Below, in pieces: positions 35,581 through 41,752 of a DNA stretch of 41,752 nucleotides. The position numbers and the translations under genes were made by a program. The stretch is from the NCBI GenBank assembly GCA_947625865.1, contig CANQQD010000013.1:1-41752 (forward strand), in the 5' to 3' direction. This DNA is from an uncultured Clostridia bacterium (lineage in GTDB: Bacteria; Bacillota; Clostridia; Christensenellales; Borkfalkiaceae). The notes under the pieces were generated by a model. It made no database searches, was not told the DNA's origin, and worked only from the letters and a program-made list of their open reading frames with translations. Positions within the stretch are counted from its first letter, which is position 1. Each line of letters starts with the position of its first letter.

Positions 35581-36240
35581 TTATTTTATCAACAAATTGA
35601 CGAGTTTTTCACGCAGCTCTCCGCCCCCGTACAGCGGTCTGGGCGCACATGCTTGCGGAAAGATGTCCTCTGCTATTACCCCGTCTTTTAAAAATATGAT
35701 GCGCTGTGCAATGGAAGCCGCCTCGTCGGGGTCATGCGTAACAATGAGCACTGTCCGTTTATCCTCCTTCCACATCTCGAAAAACAGCTCGATTATCTGC
35801 TTTTTTATTTTTAAATCGAGAGAGGAAAACGGCTCGTCCATAAGCAAAATGTCGCTCTTATAGAGAAAGGCGCGGGCTATCGCCACTCTTTGCGCTTCTC
35901 CGCCCGAAAGCTTTATGGGATAGCTGTTCTCTTTTTCGCTAAGCCCCACGCGCGCTATCATATTCTTTATCGCTTCGTCGTCATTGCAAACAAGTTTCAA
36001 ATTGCCGTAAACCGTAAGATTGGGAACGAGCGTGGGCGACTGGAAAATATAAGAGCAGTTGAGTTTCGGCGCTTCGCCGTCATATGGAATTATTCCTGCA
36101 ATAGCATTTAAAAGCGTTGTTTTGCCGCTGCCGCTGCTGCCCAAAAGACAGGTGATTTCGCCCTCGGTGAGTGTAAGACTGAAATTGCTGTAAACGGTTT
36201 TATCGCCGTAGCGCTTTGTAAGATTTTTTATTTCAATCAT
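35581..36240 (-). CDS. ABC importer ATP-binding protein
   Basis: This 219-residue ATPase has Walker A GSSGSGKTT, signature LSGGEAQRVAIARA, Walker B ILLMDEPFSSLD and an H-loop in IVTHDPDEAA. It resembles the SsuB/TauB/ThiZ-type subunits of NMT1-like importers. I start it at MIEIKNL, with GGGAGG seven bases upstream; this ATG overlaps the permease stop (ATGA). It is the last gene of the TM1266 ABC operon. Confidence 0.92.
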   Translation of the reverse strand: MIEIKNLTKRYGDKTVYSNFSLTLTEGEITCLLGSSGSGKTTLLNAIAGIIPYDGEAPKLNCSYIFQSPTLVPNLTVYGNLKLVCNDDEAIKNMIARVGLSEKENSYPIKLSGGEAQRVAIARAFLYKSDILLMDEPFSSLDLKIKKQIIELFFEMWKEDKRTVLIVTHDPDEAASIAQRIIFLKDGVIAEDIFPQACAPRPLYGGGELREKLVNLLIK

Positions 36241-37019
36241 CCTGCGCCCTCCTTCCTGCTCCACTTATAAGTCAAGCGGGCAATCTGTGAAAAGGCGATA
36301 TCGACCAAAAGTCCCAGTATCACCGTAAGAACAGTCAGGGCGGCGAGGCGGGCGATCATTATATCGCTGTTTGCATTGTGCATCAACCCGCCCAATCCAA
36401 ACGTACTTGTGATTATTTCTCCCGAAACCATTATTTTTAGACCAAGAGATATGTTTGCGCCGGTTTGACCCAAAATGTTGGGACTTATGGCAGGCAGATA
36501 TATTTTAAACAACGCCACTGTCCTTTTGATTTTATAAACCTTGACCAAATTCCCAAGCCCCGCGTCTATACCGTCCGCCGCAGCCAAAATTTGCGCGTAT
36601 ATCATAGGAAACAATACAAGGACCGTCACTATTATAGGCGCAATGTTTTTGTTTGTTTCGGTCCATCGCAAAATGATTACGATAGCCGCGACCGTAGGCA
36701 ATATCCTTATAAACGCCATTACAGGGCGAAGGGCTGCCCGGACCGGCGGCAAGCAATATGCAGGCGCAGCGCAAGCCACAGCCAAGGCGAAAGATATTAC
36801 GAAAGCCGTCAGCGTTCTCCATAACGAGCCGCCCAAAGCGGACCAAAAGTCCGCGCCCGTAAAGCACGCGGACATTTCCCTGACAGTATCGCCGAAGGAC
36901 GGGACGATCAAGCTGTTGCCAACGGCTTTATATGCAATGACCCATGCCGCCCACATCACAATGATGGCGACCAAAGAATAAATTATATTGAATTTTCTGT
37001 CCGAAAAAAATTTTTTCAT
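36237..37019 (-). CDS. ABC importer permease
   Basis: This 260-residue permease has about six membrane segments and the BPD_transp_1-type EAA region (about 135-165, LAAADGIDAGLGNLVKVYKIKR). It resembles SsuC/TauC/ThiX permeases. The ATG at 37019 overlaps the stop of the binding-protein gene (TGATG). The substrate is not evident; related importers take up sulfonates, nitrate or thiamine precursors. Confidence 0.9.
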   Translation of the reverse strand: MKKFFSDRKFNIIYSLVAIIVMWAAWVIAYKAVGNSLIVPSFGDTVREMSACFTGADFWSALGGSLWRTLTAFVISFALAVACAAPAYCLPPVRAALRPVMAFIRILPTVAAIVIILRWTETNKNIAPIIVTVLVLFPMIYAQILAAADGIDAGLGNLVKVYKIKRTVALFKIYLPAISPNILGQTGANISLGLKIMVSGEIITSTFGLGGLMHNANSDIMIARLAALTVLTVILGLLVDIAFSQIARLTYKWSRKEGAG

Positions 37020-38008
37020 CAATTGTCGGATATATAAAAGAAACTGTCGTTGACTTCTTTTGCGAATTGGGCGTTTACCGTTTTAAACTTTGTAAGAAGA
37101 GATTGAACGTCGGCTTTGCAGGATGAAGCTCCTTCAAAACGCACCGCACAGCCGGAAATAACATTTTTCGTAAGATTGGTAAACGCAGGCGTAGTATTGT
37201 CGGGGTCGGGATAATGCGCTTTAATGGCAGACAATATCATGTCCGAAGTAACGCTATCGCTCATAAGCCATTCCGCGGCGTCGGCAAGCGCGTCTGTAAA
37301 ATTGTTTATAAACGCCGTGTTGCTTTCAATCAAAGCGGTCTTAGCCATAATCACGGCTTGTGGATATCCGCCCTCCCCGTAGAGCTCCTGAACGTTTCCG
37401 ACGATTGCAAGTTCGGTTGCAGCGTTTCCCGCCTTTGTGCTTGCCGCCGGTTCGGGGACTATAAAGTAATCGTGCGTTTGGTCGGTTCCCGTTACGCTCT
37501 GCGCAACTACCGAAGAAAGCCCGGCTTCAACTCCGTAATCGGCAAGCAACGTATTAAACATTACCCCGGGAAATTCCGAAAGATTTATAACGCCTACTCT
37601 TTTCCCGCTTATATTTTGGGCAAAATTGTCCTTTGTAAGCGGCTCAACATTCTTGTTTGCAAGGATATAGAGGTTGCCGTGCGTCACAGCACCGAGCATC
37701 TTATATCTTGACCCGTCATTAAGCAATTTGCTTGCCATGTTTACGGGCATAATTATCAAATCTGCGTTTTTATCCTCCTCCTCAGCCGTAACACGGCTTG
37801 CCAGAGTACCGGCGTCAACGATATGATAACTTACGCTTTCGCCGAAACCGTTTTCCTCATGCATGAGTTTGGCAAGCGCAAGCGCCGGCGCGCCGTCGGG
37901 GGCGTAAACGTCTATCACCGCCCCGCTGCCATTGTTGCATGCCGTAAAACCGATAGCCGCGACTACCGAAATTACCGCAAGTAAAACTGTTGCTAAAAAT
38001 TTTTTCAT
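37019..38008 (-). CDS. ABC importer substrate-binding lipoprotein
   Basis: This 329-residue protein has a lipoprotein signal: MKKFLATVLLAVIS and a lipobox ending GFTAC, with C23 or so as the lipidated residue. The mature part looks like an NMT1/periplasmic-binding type II protein (VYAPDGAPALALAKLM, ADLIIMPVNMASKLL, VGVINLSEFPGVMF). AGGAG precedes the ATG. The substrate is unknown. It follows a TM1266-type regulator by 50 bases. Confidence 0.9.
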   Translation of the reverse strand: MKKFLATVLLAVISVVAAIGFTACNNGSGAVIDVYAPDGAPALALAKLMHEENGFGESVSYHIVDAGTLASRVTAEEEDKNADLIIMPVNMASKLLNDGSRYKMLGAVTHGNLYILANKNVEPLTKDNFAQNISGKRVGVINLSEFPGVMFNTLLADYGVEAGLSSVVAQSVTGTDQTHDYFIVPEPAASTKAGNAATELAIVGNVQELYGEGGYPQAVIMAKTALIESNTAFINNFTDALADAAEWLMSDSVTSDMILSAIKAHYPDPDNTTPAFTNLTKNVISGCAVRFEGASSCKADVQSLLTKFKTVNAQFAKEVNDSFFYISDN

Positions 38009-38058
38009 ATTTACTCCTTTTCGGTATCAGGTTTAGCCTTTTACCTCAAAATTTTTTA

Positions 38059-38307
38059 TCAATGCTTTGACATCAAGGTTTTTGCGGTAACGCCATCCAG
38101 TTGCCCGATTTTGCCTGTTATGGTGTTTATGACTTCTGCGGGCGCGTCGACGGCTACGCTTATTATGAATACGGATTTTTGTTTATATGGTATTCCCATT
38201 CTTCCGATTATAAAGTCGCCGAACTCGGATAAAATTGCGTTTATTCTGGGGCTTTGCTCCCTTGCTTCCGTTATTATGCTTATTACCGCTATTCTGCTTT
38301 CGGACAT
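38059..38307 (-). CDS. TM1266-type putative iron-only hydrogenase system regulator
   Basis: This 82-residue ACT-like domain protein matches the TM1266 family: RIAVISIITEARE, ILSEFGDFIIGRMGIPYK, SVFIISVAVDAP and INTITGKIGQLDGVTAKTLMSK. In many anaerobes the gene lies with the [FeFe]-hydrogenase maturases HydE, HydF and HydG; none is present here. GAGGAGG lies eight bases before the ATG. It leads an ABC import operon. Confidence 0.9.
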   Translation of the reverse strand: MSESRIAVISIITEAREQSPRINAILSEFGDFIIGRMGIPYKQKSVFIISVAVDAPAEVINTITGKIGQLDGVTAKTLMSKH

Positions 38308-38346
38308 AAAAAATTCCTCCTCGGGTTTAAGGGGGAAAGAGCAAAC

Positions 38347-38368
38347 TCCGCCATAACAGTATGGCGGA
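38347..38368 (-). other. Stem-loop in the leader of the TM1266 operon
   Basis: A 9-base stem TCCGCCATA / TATGGCGGA with a 4-base loop lies in the approximately 105-base 5' leader predicted from the promoter at 38419-38447. No U run follows, so it is a leader structure rather than a terminator. I see no known riboswitch. Confidence 0.5.
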
Positions 38369-38418
38369 TATATTTAAGCCCTTTGCCCTCAGATAATTCT
38401 TTGCGTTCAGGTAATTAT

Positions 38419-38447
38419 ATTTTAACCGATATTTATTGACTTTGCAA
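38419..38447 (-). promoter_or_regulatory. Promoter of the TM1266-ABC operon
   Basis: TTGCAA (38442-38447) and TAAAAT (38419-38424) on the minus strand are 17 bases apart. Transcription would start near 38412 with a leader of about 105 bases. Confidence 0.55.
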
Positions 38448-38451
38448 CTCT

Positions 38452-38481
38452 TTGCATAACCCAATTTTAAATATCCATACT
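38452..38481 (+). promoter_or_regulatory. Candidate promoter of the small secreted protein
   Basis: TTGCAT (38452-38457) and CATACT (38476-38481) are 18 bases apart, and the ATG follows six bases after the -10. That would put the transcription start at or next to the ATG, so the message may be leaderless. Confidence 0.4.
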
Positions 38482-38487
38482 GTTGAT

Positions 38488-38757
38488 ATGAAAAAATTGT
38501 TGTATTTTCTTGTAAGCATGTTGAGCTTAGCTATCATTTTTGCGGCAGGATGGGCTTCGGCGGCAAGTAGCTCCTCCGAACAATTGCCGGTTAATGTGCG
38601 GGAAGCTACGGAGGAAAACGGGGACATAACCTCCGATGAAAAAGAGAGCCCGGAGCGCCACGAAAAGAGAACCGGACACAGGCACGGGTTCAGGGTTAAA
38701 ATGCCACAGCCGCGCTTTGACGACGATGTTATTTTAATACCCAAAATGCCGTTATAA
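38488..38757 (+). CDS. Small secreted protein of unknown function
   Basis: The 89-residue product has a Sec-type signal peptide (MKKLLYFLVSMLSLAIIFAAGWASA, likely cleaved near residue 25), then a short hydrophilic, charged and probably disordered tail with an HEKRTGHRHG stretch. I do not recognise the family. There is no Shine-Dalgarno; the ATG follows a possible -10 by six bases. A strong plus-strand terminator directly after the stop supports real expression. The overlapping frame on the minus strand lacks signals. Confidence 0.65.
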   Translation: MKKLLYFLVSMLSLAIIFAAGWASAASSSSEQLPVNVREATEENGDITSDEKESPERHEKRTGHRHGFRVKMPQPRFDDDVILIPKMPL

Positions 38758-38798
38758 ACATAAGCTCCGCCGTTTGCGGAGCTTATGTTTAATTTTTC
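38756..38798 (+). terminator. Terminator of the small secreted protein gene
   Basis: A perfect 15-base stem (38756-38770 with 38776-38790) and a 5-base loop are followed on the plus strand by AATTTTTCTT. The stop codon of the minus-strand hydratase gene (38789-38791) lies in the right arm, so the hairpin may also protect or end that transcript. Confidence 0.85.
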
Positions 38799-41011
38799 TT
38801 GTTGTAATTTATCAGGCAGCCCGAGAGAATGATTTTCTTTTCCTCCTCGGCAAGCACATCAAGGCTGAGCACGATATTTTTAATTTTACCGCCCGAAATA
38901 TGCTTTGCAGGTATTTCCGTAGTCCCCTCTTCGATCATTTTCGCTATATTTTCAATATAGATATAATCGCCTGCGTTAAAGTTGAAACTACGGCATATGA
39001 GAGGCAGCATGCCCCAGTTGATAAGATTGGAGCGGTAGCGCTTGGTGGCATACTCCAAAGCGATGTTCGCCACGCCGCCCAACACTCGCTGGCAGGAAGC
39101 CGCCTGTTCCCGCGCGGAACCGTCGCCCGGCTTTTTTGCAACCACCACGCTCCCGTAAGCGGTCTGCGGCGGTATGTCTATCCCGACTTCTTCTATCACC
39201 GGTTGTGGCAGAACGCCGTGTTCCCTGCGGTAGTCTTCACACGACTTAACTTCCTTTGCCAAACCGACATATTGAGGGTCCTTGCGGGAGAGTGCAAATT
39301 CGGAAAGTCTTAACGGGTTGGAACGGTAAGACGAGGTCTCGCCCGATGGAATCAACTCGTCCGTTGTAGTTACGGGATCGGAGAGCACCGAAGCTACTTT
39401 CATTAAAATATTGCTTGTAAGCGGCATCTGCTCCGGCCAGTCTGCAATATTCGGTCCGTACACGATCTCTGCGTTATAGTCGGGTCTGCCTGCTCCGCGA
39501 TATACCCTGTTATCGTAAATAGTTTTATCAAAGTAATATTTTTTGATTTTTTTGACGTACTGCACCTCGGTTGCGGGGGTGAGCGCGCCGCCGTTCAAGG
39601 CTGTTGCGGCTATTGACCGCGCGTCCATCAAAGCCACCGCGGCAAGCTGACCTTCCGTCGGTTTACTGCCCTCACGGTTTTCGAAATTGCGGGTCGTATG
39701 GCGAATTGAAAGCCCGTTGTTGGCGGGAGTGTCACCCGCGCCGAAACACGGTCCGCAAAACGCCGTTTTAATAATTGCGCCGGAGGTTACAAGGCTCGAC
39801 ACATATCCGTTATCGGCAAGACATTTAAAAACAGGCTGGCTCTGAGGATATATGCTAAGGGAAAATCCGCCGTTTCCGCAGCCTCCGCCGCGGAGAATTT
39901 CGGCAGCCTCGGCTATGTTTTCATAATTGCCGCCAGCGCAGCCGGCAATTATACCTTGGTCCACGTAAACCTTGCCGTTTCTGATCTTGTCACGCAGCTT
40001 AAAGACGCCGTTTTTGAGTAGCTTTTTGCCCTCTTCCTCAGTATGGGCAAGTATATCCTCCGCGTTCTCCGAAAATTCTCTTATAGTGTAAGCGTTGGAA
40101 GGATGGAAAGGCAGAGCTATCATAGGTTCGATACGCGAAAGATCTATAACCACCGCGCCGTCGTAATACGCCGGCTGGACGGGATGCATGGGTTTATAAT
40201 CCTCCTCTCTGCCATGCGTTTTAAAAAATTCTTTTGCTATGTCGTCCGTTTCCCAGATGCTTGAAAGACAAGCCGTTTCGGTAGTCATTACGTCTATGCC
40301 GCAACGGAAATCCATTGAAAGATTTTTTATTCCCGGTCCTATAAACTCAAGCACCTTGTTTTTAACCAGCCCTTTTTTGAATGTTGCCGCAACCAGCGCT
40401 ATCGCCACATCATGGGGACCGACGCCCTTGGCGGGCTTGCCCTTAAGGTAAACCGCTATTATCTCGGGGCGCTTTATGTCGTAAGTCTGACCCAAAAGTT
40501 GCTTCACAAGCTCTGGCCCGCCCTCGCCAACCGCCATTGTGCCCAAAGCTCCGTAGCGGGTATGGCTGTCCGAGCCCAATATCATGGCTCCGCACTTCGC
40601 CTCCTGCTCACGCATATATTGATGGATGACCGCAAGGTGCGGAGGCACAAAATTCCCGCCGTATCGCTTTGCCGCGGAGAGCCCGAACACGTGGTCGTCC
40701 TCGTTTATCGTACCGCCTACGGCACAGAGCGAATTATGGCAATTTGTGAGCGTATAGGGCACCGGAAACTCTTTAAGACCCGAAGCCTTGGCGGTCTGTA
40801 TTATGCCGACATAGGTAATATCGTGCGAGGTAAGGGCGTCAAATTTTATTTTTAAATTCTCTGCGTCCCCCTTGTTATGCGCACGGAGCACGCCGTACGC
40901 CATTGTATTTTTTATGGCAGCCTGTTTTTTACTTTCCACCATAAAGGCGACGTTCTCTTTTACAAGTCCGCCGTTCATATAATAAACTCCGTTCTTAATA
41001 AGCTTTATCAT
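38789..41011 (-). CDS. Aconitase-family hydratase (YbhJ-like)
   Basis: The 740-residue protein is a single-chain member of the aconitase superfamily. The SDSHT motif is at 147-151, the [4Fe-4S] ligands fit C358, C419 and C422 (GCAGG and FCGPC), and RNFENREG at 441-448 matches the RNFE(G)R substrate loop. A swivel domain forms the last 200 residues. It resembles the YbhJ-type 'hydratase' group more than AcnA or LeuCD; the substrate is unknown. I start it at [12 protein letters not shown], with AAGGA just upstream, instead of a 19-residue longer frame. Confidence 0.88.
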   Translation of the reverse strand: MIKLIKNGVYYMNGGLVKENVAFMVESKKQAAIKNTMAYGVLRAHNKGDAENLKIKFDALTSHDITYVGIIQTAKASGLKEFPVPYTLTNCHNSLCAVGGTINEDDHVFGLSAAKRYGGNFVPPHLAVIHQYMREQEAKCGAMILGSDSHTRYGALGTMAVGEGGPELVKQLLGQTYDIKRPEIIAVYLKGKPAKGVGPHDVAIALVAATFKKGLVKNKVLEFIGPGIKNLSMDFRCGIDVMTTETACLSSIWETDDIAKEFFKTHGREEDYKPMHPVQPAYYDGAVVIDLSRIEPMIALPFHPSNAYTIREFSENAEDILAHTEEEGKKLLKNGVFKLRDKIRNGKVYVDQGIIAGCAGGNYENIAEAAEILRGGGCGNGGFSLSIYPQSQPVFKCLADNGYVSSLVTSGAIIKTAFCGPCFGAGDTPANNGLSIRHTTRNFENREGSKPTEGQLAAVALMDARSIAATALNGGALTPATEVQYVKKIKKYYFDKTIYDNRVYRGAGRPDYNAEIVYGPNIADWPEQMPLTSNILMKVASVLSDPVTTTDELIPSGETSSYRSNPLRLSEFALSRKDPQYVGLAKEVKSCEDYRREHGVLPQPVIEEVGIDIPPQTAYGSVVVAKKPGDGSAREQAASCQRVLGGVANIALEYATKRYRSNLINWGMLPLICRSFNFNAGDYIYIENIAKMIEEGTTEIPAKHISGGKIKNIVLSLDVLAEEEKKIILSGCLINYNKKN

Positions 41012-41039
41012 AACGTTTTCCTTAAAATTGATATAATTT

Positions 41040-41068
41040 ATTTTACAACGGTTTTGTCTTTTTTTCAA
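41040..41068 (-). promoter_or_regulatory. Promoter of the aconitase-family gene
   Basis: TTGAAA (41063-41068) and TAAAAT (41040-41045) on the minus strand are exactly 17 bases apart. The leader would be about 20 bases and contains the AAGGA site. Confidence 0.65.
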
Positions 41069-41105
41069 TTGTTTAAAGGGCTGAATTTTAATTGAGGGAT
41101 TTTTG

Positions 41106-41134
41106 TTGCTTTTTGAGCGCGTTTGAACTATAAT
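41106..41134 (+). promoter_or_regulatory. Promoter of the PH-like membrane protein (leaderless geometry)
   Basis: TTGCTT (41106-41111) and a perfect TATAAT (41129-41134) are 17 bases apart. The ATG at 41141 is seven bases after the last -10 base, which is the normal transcription start, and no Shine-Dalgarno is present. Confidence 0.75.
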
Positions 41135-41140
41135 AACGCT

Positions 41141-41623
41141 ATGAAGATTTTCAGATTCAAATTTTCAAAGCTGACCACGGTTTTTATTTACGCGGGCATC
41201 GTGCTTGCGCTCGCAGCCTTCGGCGTCACTCTCTACAATGTGATTAAAGCCGACTATATCTATTCGAACAAAGTAATATACTCCATAATAGGCTTTGTGG
41301 CGATGTTTATAGTCTCGATCCTGCTTTTGGTCATCCTTGTCAGTCTGCTCCTGTCCTCCTATTATTCGGTCGGCGGGAACGAGCTTAAAACGAGCTTCGG
41401 AATAATCAAGAGCCGTTTTAAAATAAGCGATATAGAAAGGGTAATACTTGACAGAACCACGGGAAAGCTTGCGGCATACTTCAAAAATGAATCTTATATA
41501 ATGATCGTCGTTAAGCCCGAATGGTATGAAGATTTTGTGAACGAGCTTTTAAAATGCAACCCGCAGATCGAATATGTTATAAACTCCGCTAAAAATTCCC
41601 CTGACGATCAGCTTAAAAAATGA
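41141..41623 (+). CDS. Small membrane protein with PH-like domain
   Basis: This 160-residue protein has two membrane segments (about 14-35 and 48-75), then a soluble part of about 80 residues. The core [35 protein letters not shown] is typical of bacterial PH-like domains found in small membrane proteins. The function is unknown. I start it at the ATG 41141, because the longer TTG-initiated frame at 41123 lies inside the -10 region. It is divergent from the aconitase-family gene. Confidence 0.8.
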   Translation: MKIFRFKFSKLTTVFIYAGIVLALAAFGVTLYNVIKADYIYSNKVIYSIIGFVAMFIVSILLLVILVSLLLSSYYSVGGNELKTSFGIIKSRFKISDIERVILDRTTGKLAAYFKNESYIMIVVKPEWYEDFVNELLKCNPQIEYVINSAKNSPDDQLKK

Positions 41624-41637
41624 CGCTTTATAAAGCT

Positions 41638-41663
41638 TGCGCCGCCCGGCATGCCGGGCGGCG
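41638..41663 (+). terminator. Terminator after the PH-like gene
   Basis: A perfect 26-base GC-rich palindrome (arms GCGCCGCCCGGCA and TGCCGGGCGGCGC) starts 14 bases after the stop codon. The following CTTTACGTT is only weakly U-rich, so termination efficiency is uncertain. Confidence 0.65.
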
Positions 41664-41752
41664 CTTTACGTTATGGGTGAATTATCATATCAAGTGCAAC
41701 GGGTGAGGGCAAAAAAGTAGTTCATATAAATCAACTGTGTTAGAATAGGATT

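Noticed and set aside
38009-38058. Possible TPP riboswitch before the ABC binding-protein gene (AACCTGATACC near its start)
   Set aside because: Only one short piece resembles the 3' part of a TPP aptamer; the matching 5' part is absent because the TM1266 coding region lies directly upstream.
38433-38744. A 103-residue minus-strand frame opposite the small secreted protein
   Set aside because: No signal peptide, no ribosome site and unlikely composition; the plus-strand frame has a signal peptide and a matching terminator.
41664-41752. A promoter (TAGAAT near 41740) or gene start at the right edge
   Set aside because: No -35 at proper spacing and the window ends before any coding sequence could be judged.

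Overview
The window looks like chromosomal core sequence from an anaerobic member of the Bacillota, most likely Clostridia. The evidence is the classic Gram-positive gene order ispG-[polC]-rimP-nusA-rnpM-ylxQ-infB-rbfA-nrnA-truB-ribF, good Shine-Dalgarno sites and sigma-A-type promoters, a fused clostridial-type PurL, a flavodiiron protein, LuxS, and a TM1266-type hydrogenase-system regulator. I cannot assign a genus. I saw no tRNA, rRNA, CRISPR array, insertion sequence or prophage gene.

Layout. (1) 121-5025, minus strand: one operon from a strong promoter at about 5105-5133, encoding a family 2 glycosyltransferase, an ABC-2 exporter (ATPase and permease), a flavodiiron protein and LuxS. (2) 5196-6449, plus strand: an unrecognised ferritin-like protein, convergent with the next block across a shared terminator. 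(3) 21769-6502, minus strand: a long translation/RNA block starting with NrdR and IspG. It continues through a protein that sits in the polC slot but has only the PolC-like N-terminal, OB and exonuclease parts, then rimP, nusA, rnpM, ylxQ, infB, rbfA, nrnA, truB, ribF, an endonuclease IV-like gene, an Xaa-Pro peptidase, efp, dtd, a PhnP-like hydrolase and a DUF5662 gene. (4) 34342-21884, minus strand: a purine operon purE-purC-purF paralogue-purF-purM-purN-purH-purD-purL, covering most of the route from PRPP to IMP (purB and purK are not here). (5) 34386-41623: a DUF1294-like membrane protein, mscL with a C-terminal insertion, a TM1266 regulator leading an ABC uptake operon, a small secreted protein, an aconitase-family hydratase and a small PH-like membrane protein.

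Most interesting points. The polC locus holds a clean PHP-less and polymerase-less derivative with an intact DEDDh exonuclease site. The nrdR promoter carries two NrdR-like boxes 31 bp apart. A second, near-identical promoter with two boxes 32 bp apart lies at 34685-34732 and points leftwards, antisense through the DUF1294-like gene into purE, which would put the purine operon under NrdR. Next to the normal purF is a paralogue whose nucleophile cysteine is replaced by glycine. At least one gene (41141) appears to be leaderless, because its ATG falls where transcription should start.

All calls rest on reading the sequence and remembered family features. No database search was run.
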